Origin: an uncultured Desulfuromonadales bacterium | GTDB lineage: Bacteria; Desulfobacterota; Desulfuromonadia; Desulfuromonadales; Geopsychrobacteraceae | Reading direction: 5' to 3' | Length of the DNA stretch: 14,893 nt | Assembly (NCBI GenBank): GCA_945787295.1 | Contig: CALZHQ010000069.1 | Span: 1 to 14,893 of the forward strand | Shown here: positions 6,834 through 14,277 of the stretch, in pieces | Layout: every line of letters starts with the position of its first letter | Numbering within the stretch: the stretch's first letter is position 1 | The notes under the pieces: generated by a model | Databases searched by the model: none | What the model was told of the DNA's origin: nothing | Seen by the model: the letters and a program-made list of their open reading frames with translations, nothing else | Program-made: the position numbers and the translations under genes

Positions 6834-8246
6834 TCAGGCCTGCCGTGCTTTGACTCGCGCTATCACTTTCTCCGCGGTCAGGTTGGACGCATTGACACAG
6901 TCATTCAGACCAACGCCGAAAAAGGCATTGCCGGTCAGCAACAGATCCGGATGTTGCTGCAAAGAGTCGTCAATTGCCGCCACTCGTTGGGCATGCCCGC
7001 GAGTGTACTGGGGGATCGCATGCGGATGACGGAAAATGCGCACAAAATCGGGTTCAGCACTAATCCCCATGATCTTCTGCAGGTCGGTCATGGTTCGTTG
7101 CTTGACCTCATCCTCAGACAGGTCGATGGCGGTCATATTGGTCGCCCCGCCCATCATCGAGCGTAACAGCACCTGCCCTTCCGGAGCCCGGTTCGGGAAG
7201 ATGCTCGAATCCCACAGGGTACCGAGAGTGTTGCGCCCTTCCGCTTTCGGTATCAGGTAACCGAAACCGTCCAGATCCATTGCGATCCGTTCACGTTGAT
7301 AACCGAAGCAGACCACATTCATGGTCGCATAAGGAATCTCGTTGAGCAGTTCAGCAGTCGGACTGCTTGTTTCGGCCAGCATTTTCGCCGCGGCATAGGC
7401 CGGGACCGCGCTGACCAGGATTTCTGCCTCAACCTGCTCACCATTGTCGAGATTCAGCAGATAGCCACCATCCTTGGGCGTTATCTGCGTCACAGCACAG
7501 CCAAGCTTGACCTCCCCCTGCAAACCGCTGCCGACTCCGTCAGTCAACTGCTGGATCCCCTGCTCGAAAGAGGTCAGAATGCCCCCGGGGCCAGCAGCGC
7601 TGGCAACCGCTTTGCCTGCTTTAATCTCAGCTTTCTTCTGTTTTGCCAGCTTGATCATCGCTTTGATCAAGCCACCATACTCCTGCTCCAATTCGTAAAT
7701 TCGCTTGAAGCAGCTCTTCAGACTCATGGTTTCTGGATCACCGGCAAAGATTCCGGAGACCATCGGTGCTATCAGCTTGTTCAACGCTTCTTCACCGAGT
7801 CGACGACGACCGAATTCAGCCAGAGTCTCGTCACTCGGATCAGTCCGCTTGGGAATAAATGGTTCACAGGCCAGCCGCATTTTCCCGGGCCAGGAGATCA
7901 GTTTTGACTTGAGAAAAGAGGGCCCATTTTCCGGCAAGCGATGCAGAATCTGCTCGGAATAGATAAAACGCTTGCGGGCGTTATCGTCGGAACGCAGTAA
8001 CTGGTTGCTGATCCCGAGAGATTCGCAGAGATCCAAGGTCATCGGTTTGTTATCGAGAAAACCGTTCGGTCCCCATTCGCAGAGGTAACCCTCTTCCCGC
8101 AGTGACCAGATTTTACCACCGGTGCGATCCAGCTTCTCCAGCACCAGGGTCTGCACCTCGAGTTCGACCTGCGCAGCCAGTTGCTCTACAGCGTAAGCGG
8201 TTGCCAGCCCGGAAATCCCGGCACCGATGATTACGACACGTGTCAT
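6834..8246 (-). CDS. hemG: Protoporphyrinogen oxidase, HemY-type flavoprotein
   Basis: A 470-residue FAD enzyme that oxidises protoporphyrinogen IX to protoporphyrin IX, the step before iron insertion in haem synthesis. The N-terminus holds the dinucleotide-binding VVIIGAGISGLATAY (GxGxxG at residues 8-13), followed by EKLDRTGGKI and the substrate-side GPNGF block. The C-terminus carries the second FAD contact, LLLTGNAFFGVGLNDCV. The length is normal for the oxygen-type HemG/HemY family (about 460-480). The frame is open to 8264, but ATG 8246 has AGGAG five bases upstream, so it is the start. Its neighbours fit a haem theme: cytochrome c assembly genes follow 1.8 kb away on the other strand. 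It is divergent from the DnaJ-like gene. Relatives in anaerobes are thought to use another electron acceptor than oxygen; which one applies here cannot be seen. Confidence 0.93.
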   Translation of the reverse strand: MTRVVIIGAGISGLATAYAVEQLAAQVELEVQTLVLEKLDRTGGKIWSLREEGYLCEWGPNGFLDNKPMTLDLCESLGISNQLLRSDDNARKRFIYSEQILHRLPENGPSFLKSKLISWPGKMRLACEPFIPKRTDPSDETLAEFGRRRLGEEALNKLIAPMVSGIFAGDPETMSLKSCFKRIYELEQEYGGLIKAMIKLAKQKKAEIKAGKAVASAAGPGGILTSFEQGIQQLTDGVGSGLQGEVKLGCAVTQITPKDGGYLLNLDNGEQVEAEILVSAVPAYAAAKMLAETSSPTAELLNEIPYATMNVVCFGYQRERIAMDLDGFGYLIPKAEGRNTLGTLWDSSIFPNRAPEGQVLLRSMMGGATNMTAIDLSEDEVKQRTMTDLQKIMGISAEPDFVRIFRHPHAIPQYTRGHAQRVAAIDDSLQQHPDLLLTGNAFFGVGLNDCVNASNLTAEKVIARVKARQA

Positions 8247-8276
8247 ATCTACTCCTGAACACAAAAAGTTAAGAGA

Positions 8277-8290
8277 TCACTAATCAGTGA
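8277..8290. promoter_or_regulatory. Small palindrome at the hemG transcript start, possible operator
   Basis: TCACT (8277-8281), AATC, AGTGA (8286-8290). It sits just downstream of the hemG -10 hexamer and covers the predicted start of transcription, a usual place for a repressor. The short arms make chance possible. Confidence 0.35.
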
Positions 8291-8293
8291 GAA

Positions 8294-8322
8294 ATACTAC
8301 TCTTTCGCCTGCGATTGGTCAA
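8294..8322 (-). promoter_or_regulatory. hemG: Sigma70-type promoter of hemG
   Basis: On the minus strand: TTGACC (8322-8317), 17 bases, TAGTAT (8299-8294). The predicted leader to ATG 8246 is about 40 bases. Confidence 0.6.
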
Positions 8323-8357
8323 GCGATCCGGAGTAATTCAAAAATCTGACCTTAATC

Positions 8358-8387
8358 CTTGACGCTCACCGGCCTGCTCCATATAGT
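8358..8387 (+). promoter_or_regulatory. Promoter of the DnaJ-like gene, sigma70 overlapped with a sigma32-like pattern
   Basis: As sigma70: TTGACG (8359-8364), 17 bases, TATAGT (8382-8387). As heat-shock sigma32: CTTGAC (8358-8363), 13 bases, CTCCATAT (8377-8384), close to the CTTGAA and CCCCATnT consensus. The transcript start would be near 8394, about 30 bases before ATG 8425. Confidence 0.65.
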
Positions 8388-8424
8388 TTACGCTTCAATC
8401 TCAGTACCTCAGGAGTAACGATCA

Positions 8425-9309
8425 ATGGCCCAAGATTACTATGCAACTCTCGGTGTCGACCGCAGTGCCGATGCCGCGACGATAAAAAAAGCATACCGCA
8501 AGCTGGCACAGAAATACCACCCGGACCGGAATCCCGACGATAAAAAAGCCGAAGATCGGTTCAAGCAGATTACCGAAGCCTATGCCGTGCTTTCCGACCC
8601 TGAAAAGCGTCGCCAGTACGACCAGTTCGGCGCCAACGGTTTTCACCAGCGCTTCAGCCAGGAAGACATCTTCCGCAACATGGATTTTGGCGACATCTTC
8701 GGCGGTTTCGGTGGCGCTGGTGGTGATGACCTGTTCAGTCAGCTGTTTGGCGGCAGTGCACGTGGCCATGGCGGTCAACGGCGCCCCAGCAAAGGCCAGG
8801 ATTTTTCGATGCAGATCAGTATCCCTTTCCGCCTGGCGGTGCAGGGCGGAGAACGTCGCATCGACTATCGCAGTAATGGCAGTGTCGAACAGATCAAAGT
8901 TCGAATCCCGGCCGGCATCGAGAGCGGTGCCAAACTTCGGGTCGCCGGCAAAGGGGGGACCAGTCCGACCGGTGGGCCGACCGGCGACCTGTTTCTGCAG
9001 ATCGAAATCGAATCCGACCCGCTATTTACTCGCGAAGGCAACGATCTGCTGGTCCGGGTTGAAATCCCCTTCAGCGGCATCTGTCTCGGCACCAGTGTTG
9101 AAGTTCCCACCCTCGACACACCTAAACGTGTCAAAGTTCCGCCAGGGATGCAGCCCGGCCAAAAGATCCGTTTACGGGGATTTGGCGTAGCCTCTTCAGG
9201 CAGAAGACCAGCCGGAGACCTCTATGCGGTCATCGAGGTTGCTGTTCCTAAATCTCTCACGGCCGAACAAAAAGAGCTGATAGAAAAATTAAAAGAACAG
9301 GACCTCTGA
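8425..9309 (+). CDS. DnaJ/CbpA-type Hsp40 co-chaperone without zinc finger
   Basis: A 294-residue class B J-protein that should stimulate DnaK ATPase and deliver substrates. The J domain (about 4-68) has the HPD loop at 32-34 and the DYYATLGV and KRRQYDQFG signatures. A Gly/Phe-rich linker (about 90-120, [10 protein letters not shown]) leads to two C-terminal substrate-binding beta domains ([18 protein letters not shown]... and [10 protein letters not shown]... GDLYAVIEV). The four CxxCxGxG zinc repeats of true DnaJ are absent, so it is CbpA-like; 294 residues is typical. The start is supported by AGGAG nine bases upstream. It is monocistronic or leads into the orphan gene 162 bases on, which has its own promoter. 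The composite promoter suggests heat induction. Confidence 0.92.
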   Translation: MAQDYYATLGVDRSADAATIKKAYRKLAQKYHPDRNPDDKKAEDRFKQITEAYAVLSDPEKRRQYDQFGANGFHQRFSQEDIFRNMDFGDIFGGFGGAGGDDLFSQLFGGSARGHGGQRRPSKGQDFSMQISIPFRLAVQGGERRIDYRSNGSVEQIKVRIPAGIESGAKLRVAGKGGTSPTGGPTGDLFLQIEIESDPLFTREGNDLLVRVEIPFSGICLGTSVEVPTLDTPKRVKVPPGMQPGQKIRLRGFGVASSGRRPAGDLYAVIEVAVPKSLTAEQKELIEKLKEQDL

Positions 9310-9410
9310 TCCATATTTTAATGATATTAACGACTTTTCGACTTTTTTTGGGTTCCCAGCCTAACTGAGAAGAAGAGAATTAAATTAAACACAGACAGCG
9401 GGCATTTCAC

Positions 9411-9440
9411 TTGCATGGGATGTTCGTTGCGCGTTATAGT
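9411..9440 (+). promoter_or_regulatory. Sigma70-type promoter of the small cysteine protein gene
   Basis: TTGCAT (9411-9416), 18 bases, TATAGT (9435-9440). The leader to the TTG start at 9472 would be about 25 bases. The -10 hexamer is identical to those of the DnaJ-like and resB promoters. Confidence 0.55.
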
Positions 9441-9471
9441 GCTGACTAATTTTTGATGAGAGTAAACAAAC

Positions 9472-9906
9472 TTGGCAGAAAGAACTCATATAACAAATTT
9501 CCTGCTGTTGTCGGTTCTGGGTGGCATCCTGCTGGTCACTGGCAGTCTGCAGTGCGCTTTCGACTGCTTGACTCAGGTTGACGATATACGGATTACCTCA
9601 ACCAGAGTGGATACCTGCCACCAGAACATCGATCCGCCGATCGAAACCGACAGCTGCCTGAATAAAGCCTGTCACCAGAGCAGCCCGCACCAGCGTGACC
9701 TGGGCAGTCCGGAAATTTATCGGCTAGAAAAACTGGCACAACCTCTTTACGGCAACTCTCGGCAGCCGGCACCGCAATTCCGGGCAGGTACCGCAATTGC
9801 GCTACCACCCGTAGATCAGCTGTCTGAATTGAGATTGCAAGCAACCACCTCAGACCATCCCCAGCAAAACCTATACAGTATCCGTTCTACGGTTATTCTC
9901 TGTTAA
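9472..9906 (+). CDS. Small exported or membrane-anchored cysteine protein of unknown function with a CX4CH motif
   Basis: A 144-residue protein I do not recognise. It starts at TTG 9472, with GAGAG nine bases upstream and a fitting promoter. Residues 10-27 are a hydrophobic helix (signal or anchor); the next residues place C28 and C32 just outside the membrane. Further cysteines are C49 (CH), C62 and C67 (C-LNKA-C-H, a CX4CH pattern) and the final residue C144. The rest is low in structure: proline-rich (QPAPQ, ALPPVD) with a closing IRSTVIL stretch. CX4CH is a known rare haem-attachment spacing in multihaem cytochromes, and the next gene, 102 bases on, is resB, so a haem or apocytochrome link is conceivable, but there is no axial-ligand or fold evidence. 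It could equally be a metal or disulphide protein. It may be a real gene by start signals and composition; homologues would settle it. Confidence 0.65.
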   Translation: MAERTHITNFLLLSVLGGILLVTGSLQCAFDCLTQVDDIRITSTRVDTCHQNIDPPIETDSCLNKACHQSSPHQRDLGSPEIYRLEKLAQPLYGNSRQPAPQFRAGTAIALPPVDQLSELRLQATTSDHPQQNLYSIRSTVILC

Positions 9907-9925
9907 GATTCTCCTGCGTAAGCGG

Positions 9926-9955
9926 TTGACGTATGCCAGCTTTGCTGGCTATAGT
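9926..9955 (+). promoter_or_regulatory. Promoter of resB-ccsB with a palindrome in the spacer
   Basis: TTGACG (9926-9931), 18 bases, TATAGT (9950-9955). The spacer is mostly an inverted repeat, GCCAGC (9935-9940) TTT GCTGGC (9944-9949), ending at the -10, which is a natural position for a regulator. The transcript would start about 9962. Confidence 0.6.
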
Positions 9956-9961
9956 TACCAA

Positions 9962-10007
9962 ATCTGTCAGCTATATACGCTGACAGATCAATACAGGAGA
10001 AATCTGT
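9962..10007 (+). promoter_or_regulatory. Leader hairpin of resB with an alternative pairing over the ribosome site
   Basis: ATCTGTCAGC (9962-9971) and GCTGACAGAT (9979-9988) form a perfect 10-base-pair hairpin at the predicted 5' end of the message. The 8-base word AAATCTGT occurs at 9960-9967 and again at 10000-10007. The second copy can pair ACAGAT (9983-9988) instead, placing the AGGAGA ribosome site (9995-10000) in a closed loop. The first hairpin is clearly the more stable. Confidence 0.5.
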
Positions 10008-10008
10008 T

Positions 10009-11391
10009 TTGGCAGAGAAAAACAATAGCATCACCGATCGTATCTGGGACTTTTTCTGCTCCCTCAAACTGACCATTATCATCATGCTGTTGCTGGCAAT
10101 AACCTCGATTATCGGGACCGTCCTCCAGCAAAACGCTCCGGCAGCTGAATACATTCAGGAATACGGCCAGGCCAATTACGAACTGTTCGTTAAACTGCAG
10201 TTCATCGACATGTACCATTCCTGGTGGTTCATCGGCCTACTCGGCTTGTTCAGCGTCAATCTGATCTGCTGTTCAATCAAAAACTTCCCTCGGGTCTGGA
10301 AATTCGTCAAAGAACCACAGCTGGTCGCCAGTCCGGGAACCCTTAAGAACTCGGCCAACCGCGCCGAGTACACCAGCAAGGAAGACCGCCAACAGCTGGT
10401 CAGGCGTCTGTCCGACCTGCTGAAGAAAGATTTTGGCAAAGCGACCGAAACCGAAGTCGACGGTAAACTTTACCTGTTCGCTCAAAAGGGGATCTACTCC
10501 CGCTTCGGCGCCTATATGACCCACCTGTCGATCCTGATCGTCATGGCCGGGGCCATTATCGGCAACATCTGGGGCTACAAAGCCTATGTCAATATCGTCG
10601 AAGGAACCTCGACCAACCAGGTCTGGGCCCGCTCCGGACAGACGCCGATCGACCTCGGGTTTACTGTCCGCTGCGACAAATTTGATGTCAGCTTCTATCC
10701 GAACTCACGACGGCCGAAAGATTACACCAGCGATCTGGTCGTGCTTGAAAACGGCCAGGAAGTTATGCGCAAACAGATCGAGGTAAACGATCCTCTGACC
10801 TATCGGGGAATTACCTTTTACCAGTCGAGCTATGGATCAGCCGGCAACGCTTTTTTCAAAGTCAAAGTGACCGAAAATGCCACTGGCAAGGCGATGAATT
10901 TTAACGCCCGCCAGGGTGAGAACATCAAACTGCCGGGTGGTTATGCGTTTGCCATCAACAACTTCACCCAGAGCGATCGCCAGTTCGGTCCGGCGATGCA
11001 GTTGCAAGTCAACTCTCCGGACGGGAAACGTGGACGCCCCTTTGTCGTCTGGCAGAAATACCCCGAGTTTGACGTTAAGCGGGCCGGCGTTTTCAGCTTT
11101 GCCCTGATCGATTACGAAGAGCCACAGTTTACCGGCCTGCAGGTCGCCAAAGACCCGGGCGTCGAAATTGTCTGGCTCGGCTGCTTCCTGATGGTCTTCG
11201 GCTCCCTGACCGCATTCTTTTTCTCGCATAAGCGGATCTGGGTCTGTTTGGAATCGGAAGGGGGCAAAACCAAAGTTCAGGTCGCAGCCAACGCGCACCG
11301 GAATCAGCCCGGCTTCTCGCTCGCTTTTGATGAACTGAAGCAGAAGCTGGACGCAACTATTGAAAACAAATCCCCAGTGAAGGAGGGATAA
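10009..11391 (+). CDS. resB: Cytochrome c biogenesis protein ResB (Ccs1)
   Basis: A 460-residue inner membrane protein of the system II cytochrome c assembly pathway, which with CcsB/CcsA carries haem outwards and attaches it to apocytochrome CxxCH cysteines. Segments at about 21-42 and 66-86 precede a short cytoplasmic stretch and a third membrane helix (about 170-192, with the conserved H172 in YMTHLSILIVMAGA). A large periplasmic domain (about 195-380) containing DPLTYRGITFYQSSYG is typical of ResB. The fourth helix (about 383-405) ends at SHKRIW. The start is TTG 10009, read as Met, with AGGAGA eight bases upstream; no ATG in frame fits better. ccsB begins five bases after its stop, so the two form an operon. 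Confidence 0.95.
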   Translation: MAEKNNSITDRIWDFFCSLKLTIIIMLLLAITSIIGTVLQQNAPAAEYIQEYGQANYELFVKLQFIDMYHSWWFIGLLGLFSVNLICCSIKNFPRVWKFVKEPQLVASPGTLKNSANRAEYTSKEDRQQLVRRLSDLLKKDFGKATETEVDGKLYLFAQKGIYSRFGAYMTHLSILIVMAGAIIGNIWGYKAYVNIVEGTSTNQVWARSGQTPIDLGFTVRCDKFDVSFYPNSRRPKDYTSDLVVLENGQEVMRKQIEVNDPLTYRGITFYQSSYGSAGNAFFKVKVTENATGKAMNFNARQGENIKLPGGYAFAINNFTQSDRQFGPAMQLQVNSPDGKRGRPFVVWQKYPEFDVKRAGVFSFALIDYEEPQFTGLQVAKDPGVEIVWLGCFLMVFGSLTAFFFSHKRIWVCLESEGGKTKVQVAANAHRNQPGFSLAFDELKQKLDATIENKSPVKEG

Positions 11392-11396
11392 GAATT

Positions 11397-12260
11397 ATGG
11401 ATAGCGGAACTTTATTTAACCTGGTCACCATCGCCTACTTTGTCTCCATGGTGCTGTTCTTCGCCTACCTGGCGGCCCGCAGCAGCAGTGTTGCCATGGG
11501 CGCTACGCTCACTGCGTTTATCGGCTTCGTCATACATACCGCCGCGCTCGGCATGCGCTGGTACGAATCCTACCAGATTCTCGGAGCTGACGGCCGGGCG
11601 CCATTAACCAACCTGTACGAATCGGTGGTCTTTTTCTCCTGGTCGATCGTGCTGATCTATCTGCTGATTGATCTGAAATACAAGCAGCGCAGTGTCGGTG
11701 CCTTTGTCATGCCATTTGCCCTGTTTGCCCAGCTCGGCGCCCAGATGTGGCTCAACGCGGGTATCGATCCGCTGGTCCCGGCCCTGCAGAGCAACTGGTT
11801 GACCTACCACGTTATCACCTGTTTCCTCGGCTACGCGGCCTTCGCACTGGCCTGCGGTGTCTCGATCATGTACTTGATCAAGATCGGCAAAGAGGAAAAG
11901 TTTGACGGCGACGTCAATCAAATGCCGGGCTTGCTCGGCTTCTTCCCACCGACCAGGGTACTGGACGACATTAACTACCGTGCGATCATGATCGGTTTTC
12001 CGCTGCTGACCCTCGGCATCATCACCGGTGCCGCCTGGGCCAACTACGCCTGGGGCACCTACTGGAGCTGGGATCCGAAGGAAACCTGGAGTTTGATCGT
12101 CTGGTTCCTTTACGCAGCCTTCATTCATGCCCGCTTCACCCGCGGCTGGGTCGGCCGTCGGGCTGCGTGGTTGTCGATCATCGGCTTTGCCGCGACCCTG
12201 TTCTGTTACCTGGGCGTCAACCTGGTGCTATCAGGCCTGCACTCTTACGGCGGCGCCTAG
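11397..12260 (+). CDS. ccsB: c-type cytochrome biogenesis protein CcsB (the WWD haem-handling subunit, also called CcsA/ResC)
   Basis: A 287-residue protein with about eight membrane segments. The periplasmic tryptophan-rich WWD motif, which holds haem for ligation, is complete: WGTYWSWDPKETW at residues 219-231. Conserved histidines lie on both sides (VIHTAAL and LTYHVITCF before, FIHARF and GLHSYG after). It works with ResB as the system II haem exporter and synthetase. Naming differs between sources: databases often call this subunit CcsB, while chloroplast and Helicobacter literature uses CcsA. ATG 11397 has AGGAGG ten bases upstream. It ends 67 bases before a strong GC-rich hairpin. Confidence 0.95.
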   Translation: MDSGTLFNLVTIAYFVSMVLFFAYLAARSSSVAMGATLTAFIGFVIHTAALGMRWYESYQILGADGRAPLTNLYESVVFFSWSIVLIYLLIDLKYKQRSVGAFVMPFALFAQLGAQMWLNAGIDPLVPALQSNWLTYHVITCFLGYAAFALACGVSIMYLIKIGKEEKFDGDVNQMPGLLGFFPPTRVLDDINYRAIMIGFPLLTLGIITGAAWANYAWGTYWSWDPKETWSLIVWFLYAAFIHARFTRGWVGRRAAWLSIIGFAATLFCYLGVNLVLSGLHSYGGA

Positions 12261-12326
12261 GCTATACAGAGGCACCACTGCAGAGCGAATACTTTATAGT
12301 GAGTATCACTTCTCTGGACAAATCCC

Positions 12327-12360
12327 AGCGAGCAGGCTTCCCGGCGGGAGCCTGCTCGCT
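12327..12360. terminator. GC-rich hairpin after ccsB, probable terminator
   Basis: AGCGAGCAGGCT (12327-12338) pairs perfectly with AGCCTGCTCGCT (12349-12360). Inner CC/GG and a T-G pair can extend it to about 15 pairs with a tiny loop. No U-run follows (GCATTTAC), so it may be Rho-assisted, an RNA 3' stabiliser, or a copy of a dispersed palindromic repeat. Confidence 0.55.
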
Positions 12361-12441
12361 GCATTTACATCGAGGATGCTGGAGAACTGTTGATTAATAC
12401 CAGGCATACACATCAGCCTCGTTCCACCTTTAGAAAAGCTA

Positions 12442-12468
12442 TTCAACCTCCCGGCACATAACTATAAC
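12442..12468 (+). promoter_or_regulatory. Possible promoter of the thiol redox genes
   Basis: TATAAC (12463-12468) is a good -10; the best -35 is a poor TTCAAC (12442-12447) only 15 bases before. The start would be near 12475, consistent with the downstream ATG 12492. The rest of the 12261-12491 gap holds only the hairpin. Confidence 0.3.
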
Positions 12469-12491
12469 TTTTGTACAAGAAAGATTTTCAT

Positions 12492-13010
12492 ATGGCTAGA
12501 CTGGCGTTAATTACTGTTTTACTCGTTTTGCTAGGCGGTGCGGCCTACATTTTTATCAATCTCCCGACAACCGCGTCAGTTGCTGCTGGCGATATGGCGC
12601 CAGACTTTCGGCTTGAGGATACAAAAGGCAATCAGGTCTCTTTGTCTGATCTGCGCGGCAAGGTGGTCATGCTCAATTTCTGGGCGACCTGGTGTCCGCC
12701 CTGCAAGGCTGAGATGCCTTCGATGGAAAAGCTCAATGACGTCATGGCAGGTGAGGACTTTGTTATGCTTGCGGTCAATGTGGAGCAAAATGGGCGCTCA
12801 GTTGTCCCGGCATTTCTAAAGCAGAACCCACATAAGTTTACCGTCCTTTACGATGACAAGACTGTCGTGCAGAATCAATACGGCGTCTTCAAGTTCCCTG
12901 AATCATTCATCATCCGCAAAGACGGCACCATTGACCAGAAGGTCATTGGCCAAATCGACTGGGCCAGCCCTAAAACGATTGCCTATTTCAAGGGTCTGGC
13001 CAAAGGATAA
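12492..13010 (+). CDS. TlpA/ResA-type thioredoxin-like protein, membrane-anchored
   Basis: A 172-residue thiol-disulphide protein facing the periplasm. An N-terminal anchor (residues 4-23) is followed by the AhpC/TlpA-type domain: APDFRLEDTKGNQVSLSDLRGK (36-57), the active site WATWCPPCK with C68 and C71, and a cis-proline in FKFPESFII. The WCPPC site is usual for ResA/TlpA/CcmG reductants that keep apocytochrome cysteines reduced for haem attachment. An earlier in-frame TTG at 12471 lacks a ribosome site and probably lies at or before the start of the transcript, so ATG 12492 is preferred, although its own site (AGAAAG) is weak. CcdA follows five bases after its stop and would pass it electrons. 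Confidence 0.9.
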   Translation: MARLALITVLLVLLGGAAYIFINLPTTASVAAGDMAPDFRLEDTKGNQVSLSDLRGKVVMLNFWATWCPPCKAEMPSMEKLNDVMAGEDFVMLAVNVEQNGRSVVPAFLKQNPHKFTVLYDDKTVVQNQYGVFKFPESFIIRKDGTIDQKVIGQIDWASPKTIAYFKGLAKG

Positions 13011-13015
13011 TCAAA

Positions 13016-13765
13016 TTGCTACAGCAAACAGCTGATATAACTTACTGGATTGCGTTTACCGCCGGGATTCTGTCTTTTGCCTCCCCCTGTGTGTTGCCGC
13101 TGATTCCATCCTACCTGACTTACATTACCGGGCTGTCTTTCAGTCAACTTGATGAAGCTCAGCCCAATGCCAAGGTCCGCCTGACGGTTTTGTTCCACTC
13201 CCTCTGCTTTATTTTGGGGTTTTCCGTAATTTTCATTCTGCTTGGCGCTATTGCCGGCATTGCATCCAATCAGATCCAAGCCTACCTGCGAGAAGGCCTG
13301 GAATGGGTCGAGAAGATCGGCGGGCTGTTGATTCTCCTGTTTGGTGTTCATATGACCGGCCTATTTTCTTTTGCTTTTCTCCATGGAGATAAAAGAGTTC
13401 AGCTGCATAAAAAACCGAGCGGCTTTATCGGCACATTCGTGGTCGGTATCGCCTTTGCCGCAGGCTGGACTCCCTGCATCGGTCCCATTCTCGCTTCGAT
13501 TCTGATGGTGGCAGCTTCATCCGGACAGGTCGGCGAAGGAGTCGGTTTACTTGCGCTCTATTCTTTGGGACTGGGGATTCCCTTCCTGCTTTCGGGACTT
13601 CTCTTTCACCAGTTTTTGACCGCCTTCAAACGCTTCCGCAAGCACATCCGGCTGATTGAGATCGGCACCGGTGTTATGCTGATAGCAGTCGGTGTCATGC
13701 TCATGTTCGATCTGCTGGGTCCAATCACCATGTTTTTCTACCGGTGGCTCCCAGTACAAGGATAG
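13016..13765 (+). CDS. ccdA: Cytochrome c biogenesis protein CcdA (transmembrane thiol reductase)
   Basis: A 249-residue inner membrane protein with about six helices. It carries both signature cysteines in inverted-repeat contexts, FASPCVLPLIPSYL (C25) and GWTPCIGPIL (C154), which shuttle electrons from cytoplasmic thioredoxin to periplasmic thioredoxin-like proteins. The partner is presumably the TlpA-like protein encoded immediately before. The start is TTG 13016, with AAAGGA eight bases upstream spanning the end of the previous gene; the conserved N-terminal helix begins a few residues later, so no internal start fits. Length is normal for CcdA (about 220-250). Confidence 0.94.
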   Translation: MLQQTADITYWIAFTAGILSFASPCVLPLIPSYLTYITGLSFSQLDEAQPNAKVRLTVLFHSLCFILGFSVIFILLGAIAGIASNQIQAYLREGLEWVEKIGGLLILLFGVHMTGLFSFAFLHGDKRVQLHKKPSGFIGTFVVGIAFAAGWTPCIGPILASILMVAASSGQVGEGVGLLALYSLGLGIPFLLSGLLFHQFLTAFKRFRKHIRLIEIGTGVMLIAVGVMLMFDLLGPITMFFYRWLPVQG

Positions 13766-13836
13766 TAAATGGTTGGAAAGAGGCACTTTCCCGCGATATC
13801 AGCATCGGTCATCGCCCGACTCAGGAGAATTTAGAT

Positions 13837-14277
13837 ATGTCACAGCCTGACAAAGCAACGAATACGAACTGGACGCTGCTTTTTCTGTGTTGGCTTTTAG
13901 TCAGCGTTTCAGCCACGATAAGCGTTTTCTTCAGCTCTGTTTTGGAGTATGAACCCTGTGTCCTCTGTTGGTATCAGAGGATCTGCCTGTTTCCCTTAAT
14001 CCTTATATTTGCAGCGGGTCTTTTTCCTGCCTTTGATAAAAGTGTCATCAAGTACGCTCTGCCTCTGGCTATAGTCGGCGGGTTAACGGCCTTTTACCAT
14101 ACCCTGCTCTATGCCGGAATCATCCCGGAGAGCATTCAGCCCTGCTCGAAAGGCGTTTCTTGTACTGAAAAATATATCGAGTTGTTCGGTTTTGTTTCAA
14201 TCCCAATGCTGTCATTTTTTGCATTTTCAACACTAGTAGCCCTATTAATTATCCTGAAAAGGAGAACTTCTAAATGA
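13837..14277 (+). CDS. DsbB/BdbC family quinone-linked disulphide oxidase
   Basis: A 146-residue protein with four predicted membrane helices. The first periplasmic loop has YEPCVLCWYQR, the DsbB/BdbC signature, with C41 and C44. The second loop has PCSKGVSC with C103 and C109, the pair that re-oxidises DsbA. Such proteins pass electrons to quinone. The frame extends upstream to 13744 inside ccdA, but ATG 13837 has AGGAG nine bases before it and the upstream residues look random, so the shorter form is taken. Its ATG lies 71 bases after ccdA; a 21-codon open frame in that gap (13768) has no support. It overlaps the next gene as ATGA, implying coupled synthesis with its DsbA-like partner. Confidence 0.9.
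   Translation: MSQPDKATNTNWTLLFLCWLLVSVSATISVFFSSVLEYEPCVLCWYQRICLFPLILIFAAGLFPAFDKSVIKYALPLAIVGGLTAFYHTLLYAGIIPESIQPCSKGVSCTEKYIELFGFVSIPMLSFFAFSTLVALLIILKRRTSK

Noticed and set aside
8247..8264. Earlier in-frame ATG for hemG
   Set aside because: The AGGAG site lies between it and ATG 8246, so it serves the later start.
9331..9350. Direct repeat CGACTTTT followed by a T-run after the DnaJ-like gene, possible terminator
   Set aside because: No hairpin stem precedes the T-run, so intrinsic termination is not supported.
9593..9844. Minus-strand frame opposite the small cysteine protein
   Set aside because: It has no start signals, and the plus-strand frame has a promoter, ribosome site and a membrane segment in the right place.
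12127..12397. Two overlapping plus-strand open frames running out of the end of ccsB
   Set aside because: They are alternative frames of the ccsB end and cross the GC-rich hairpin; no ribosome site and no recognisable protein.
13768..13833. 21-codon open frame between ccdA and the DsbB-like gene, possible leader peptide
   Set aside because: No run of regulatory codons, no attenuator hairpin and no ribosome site of its own.
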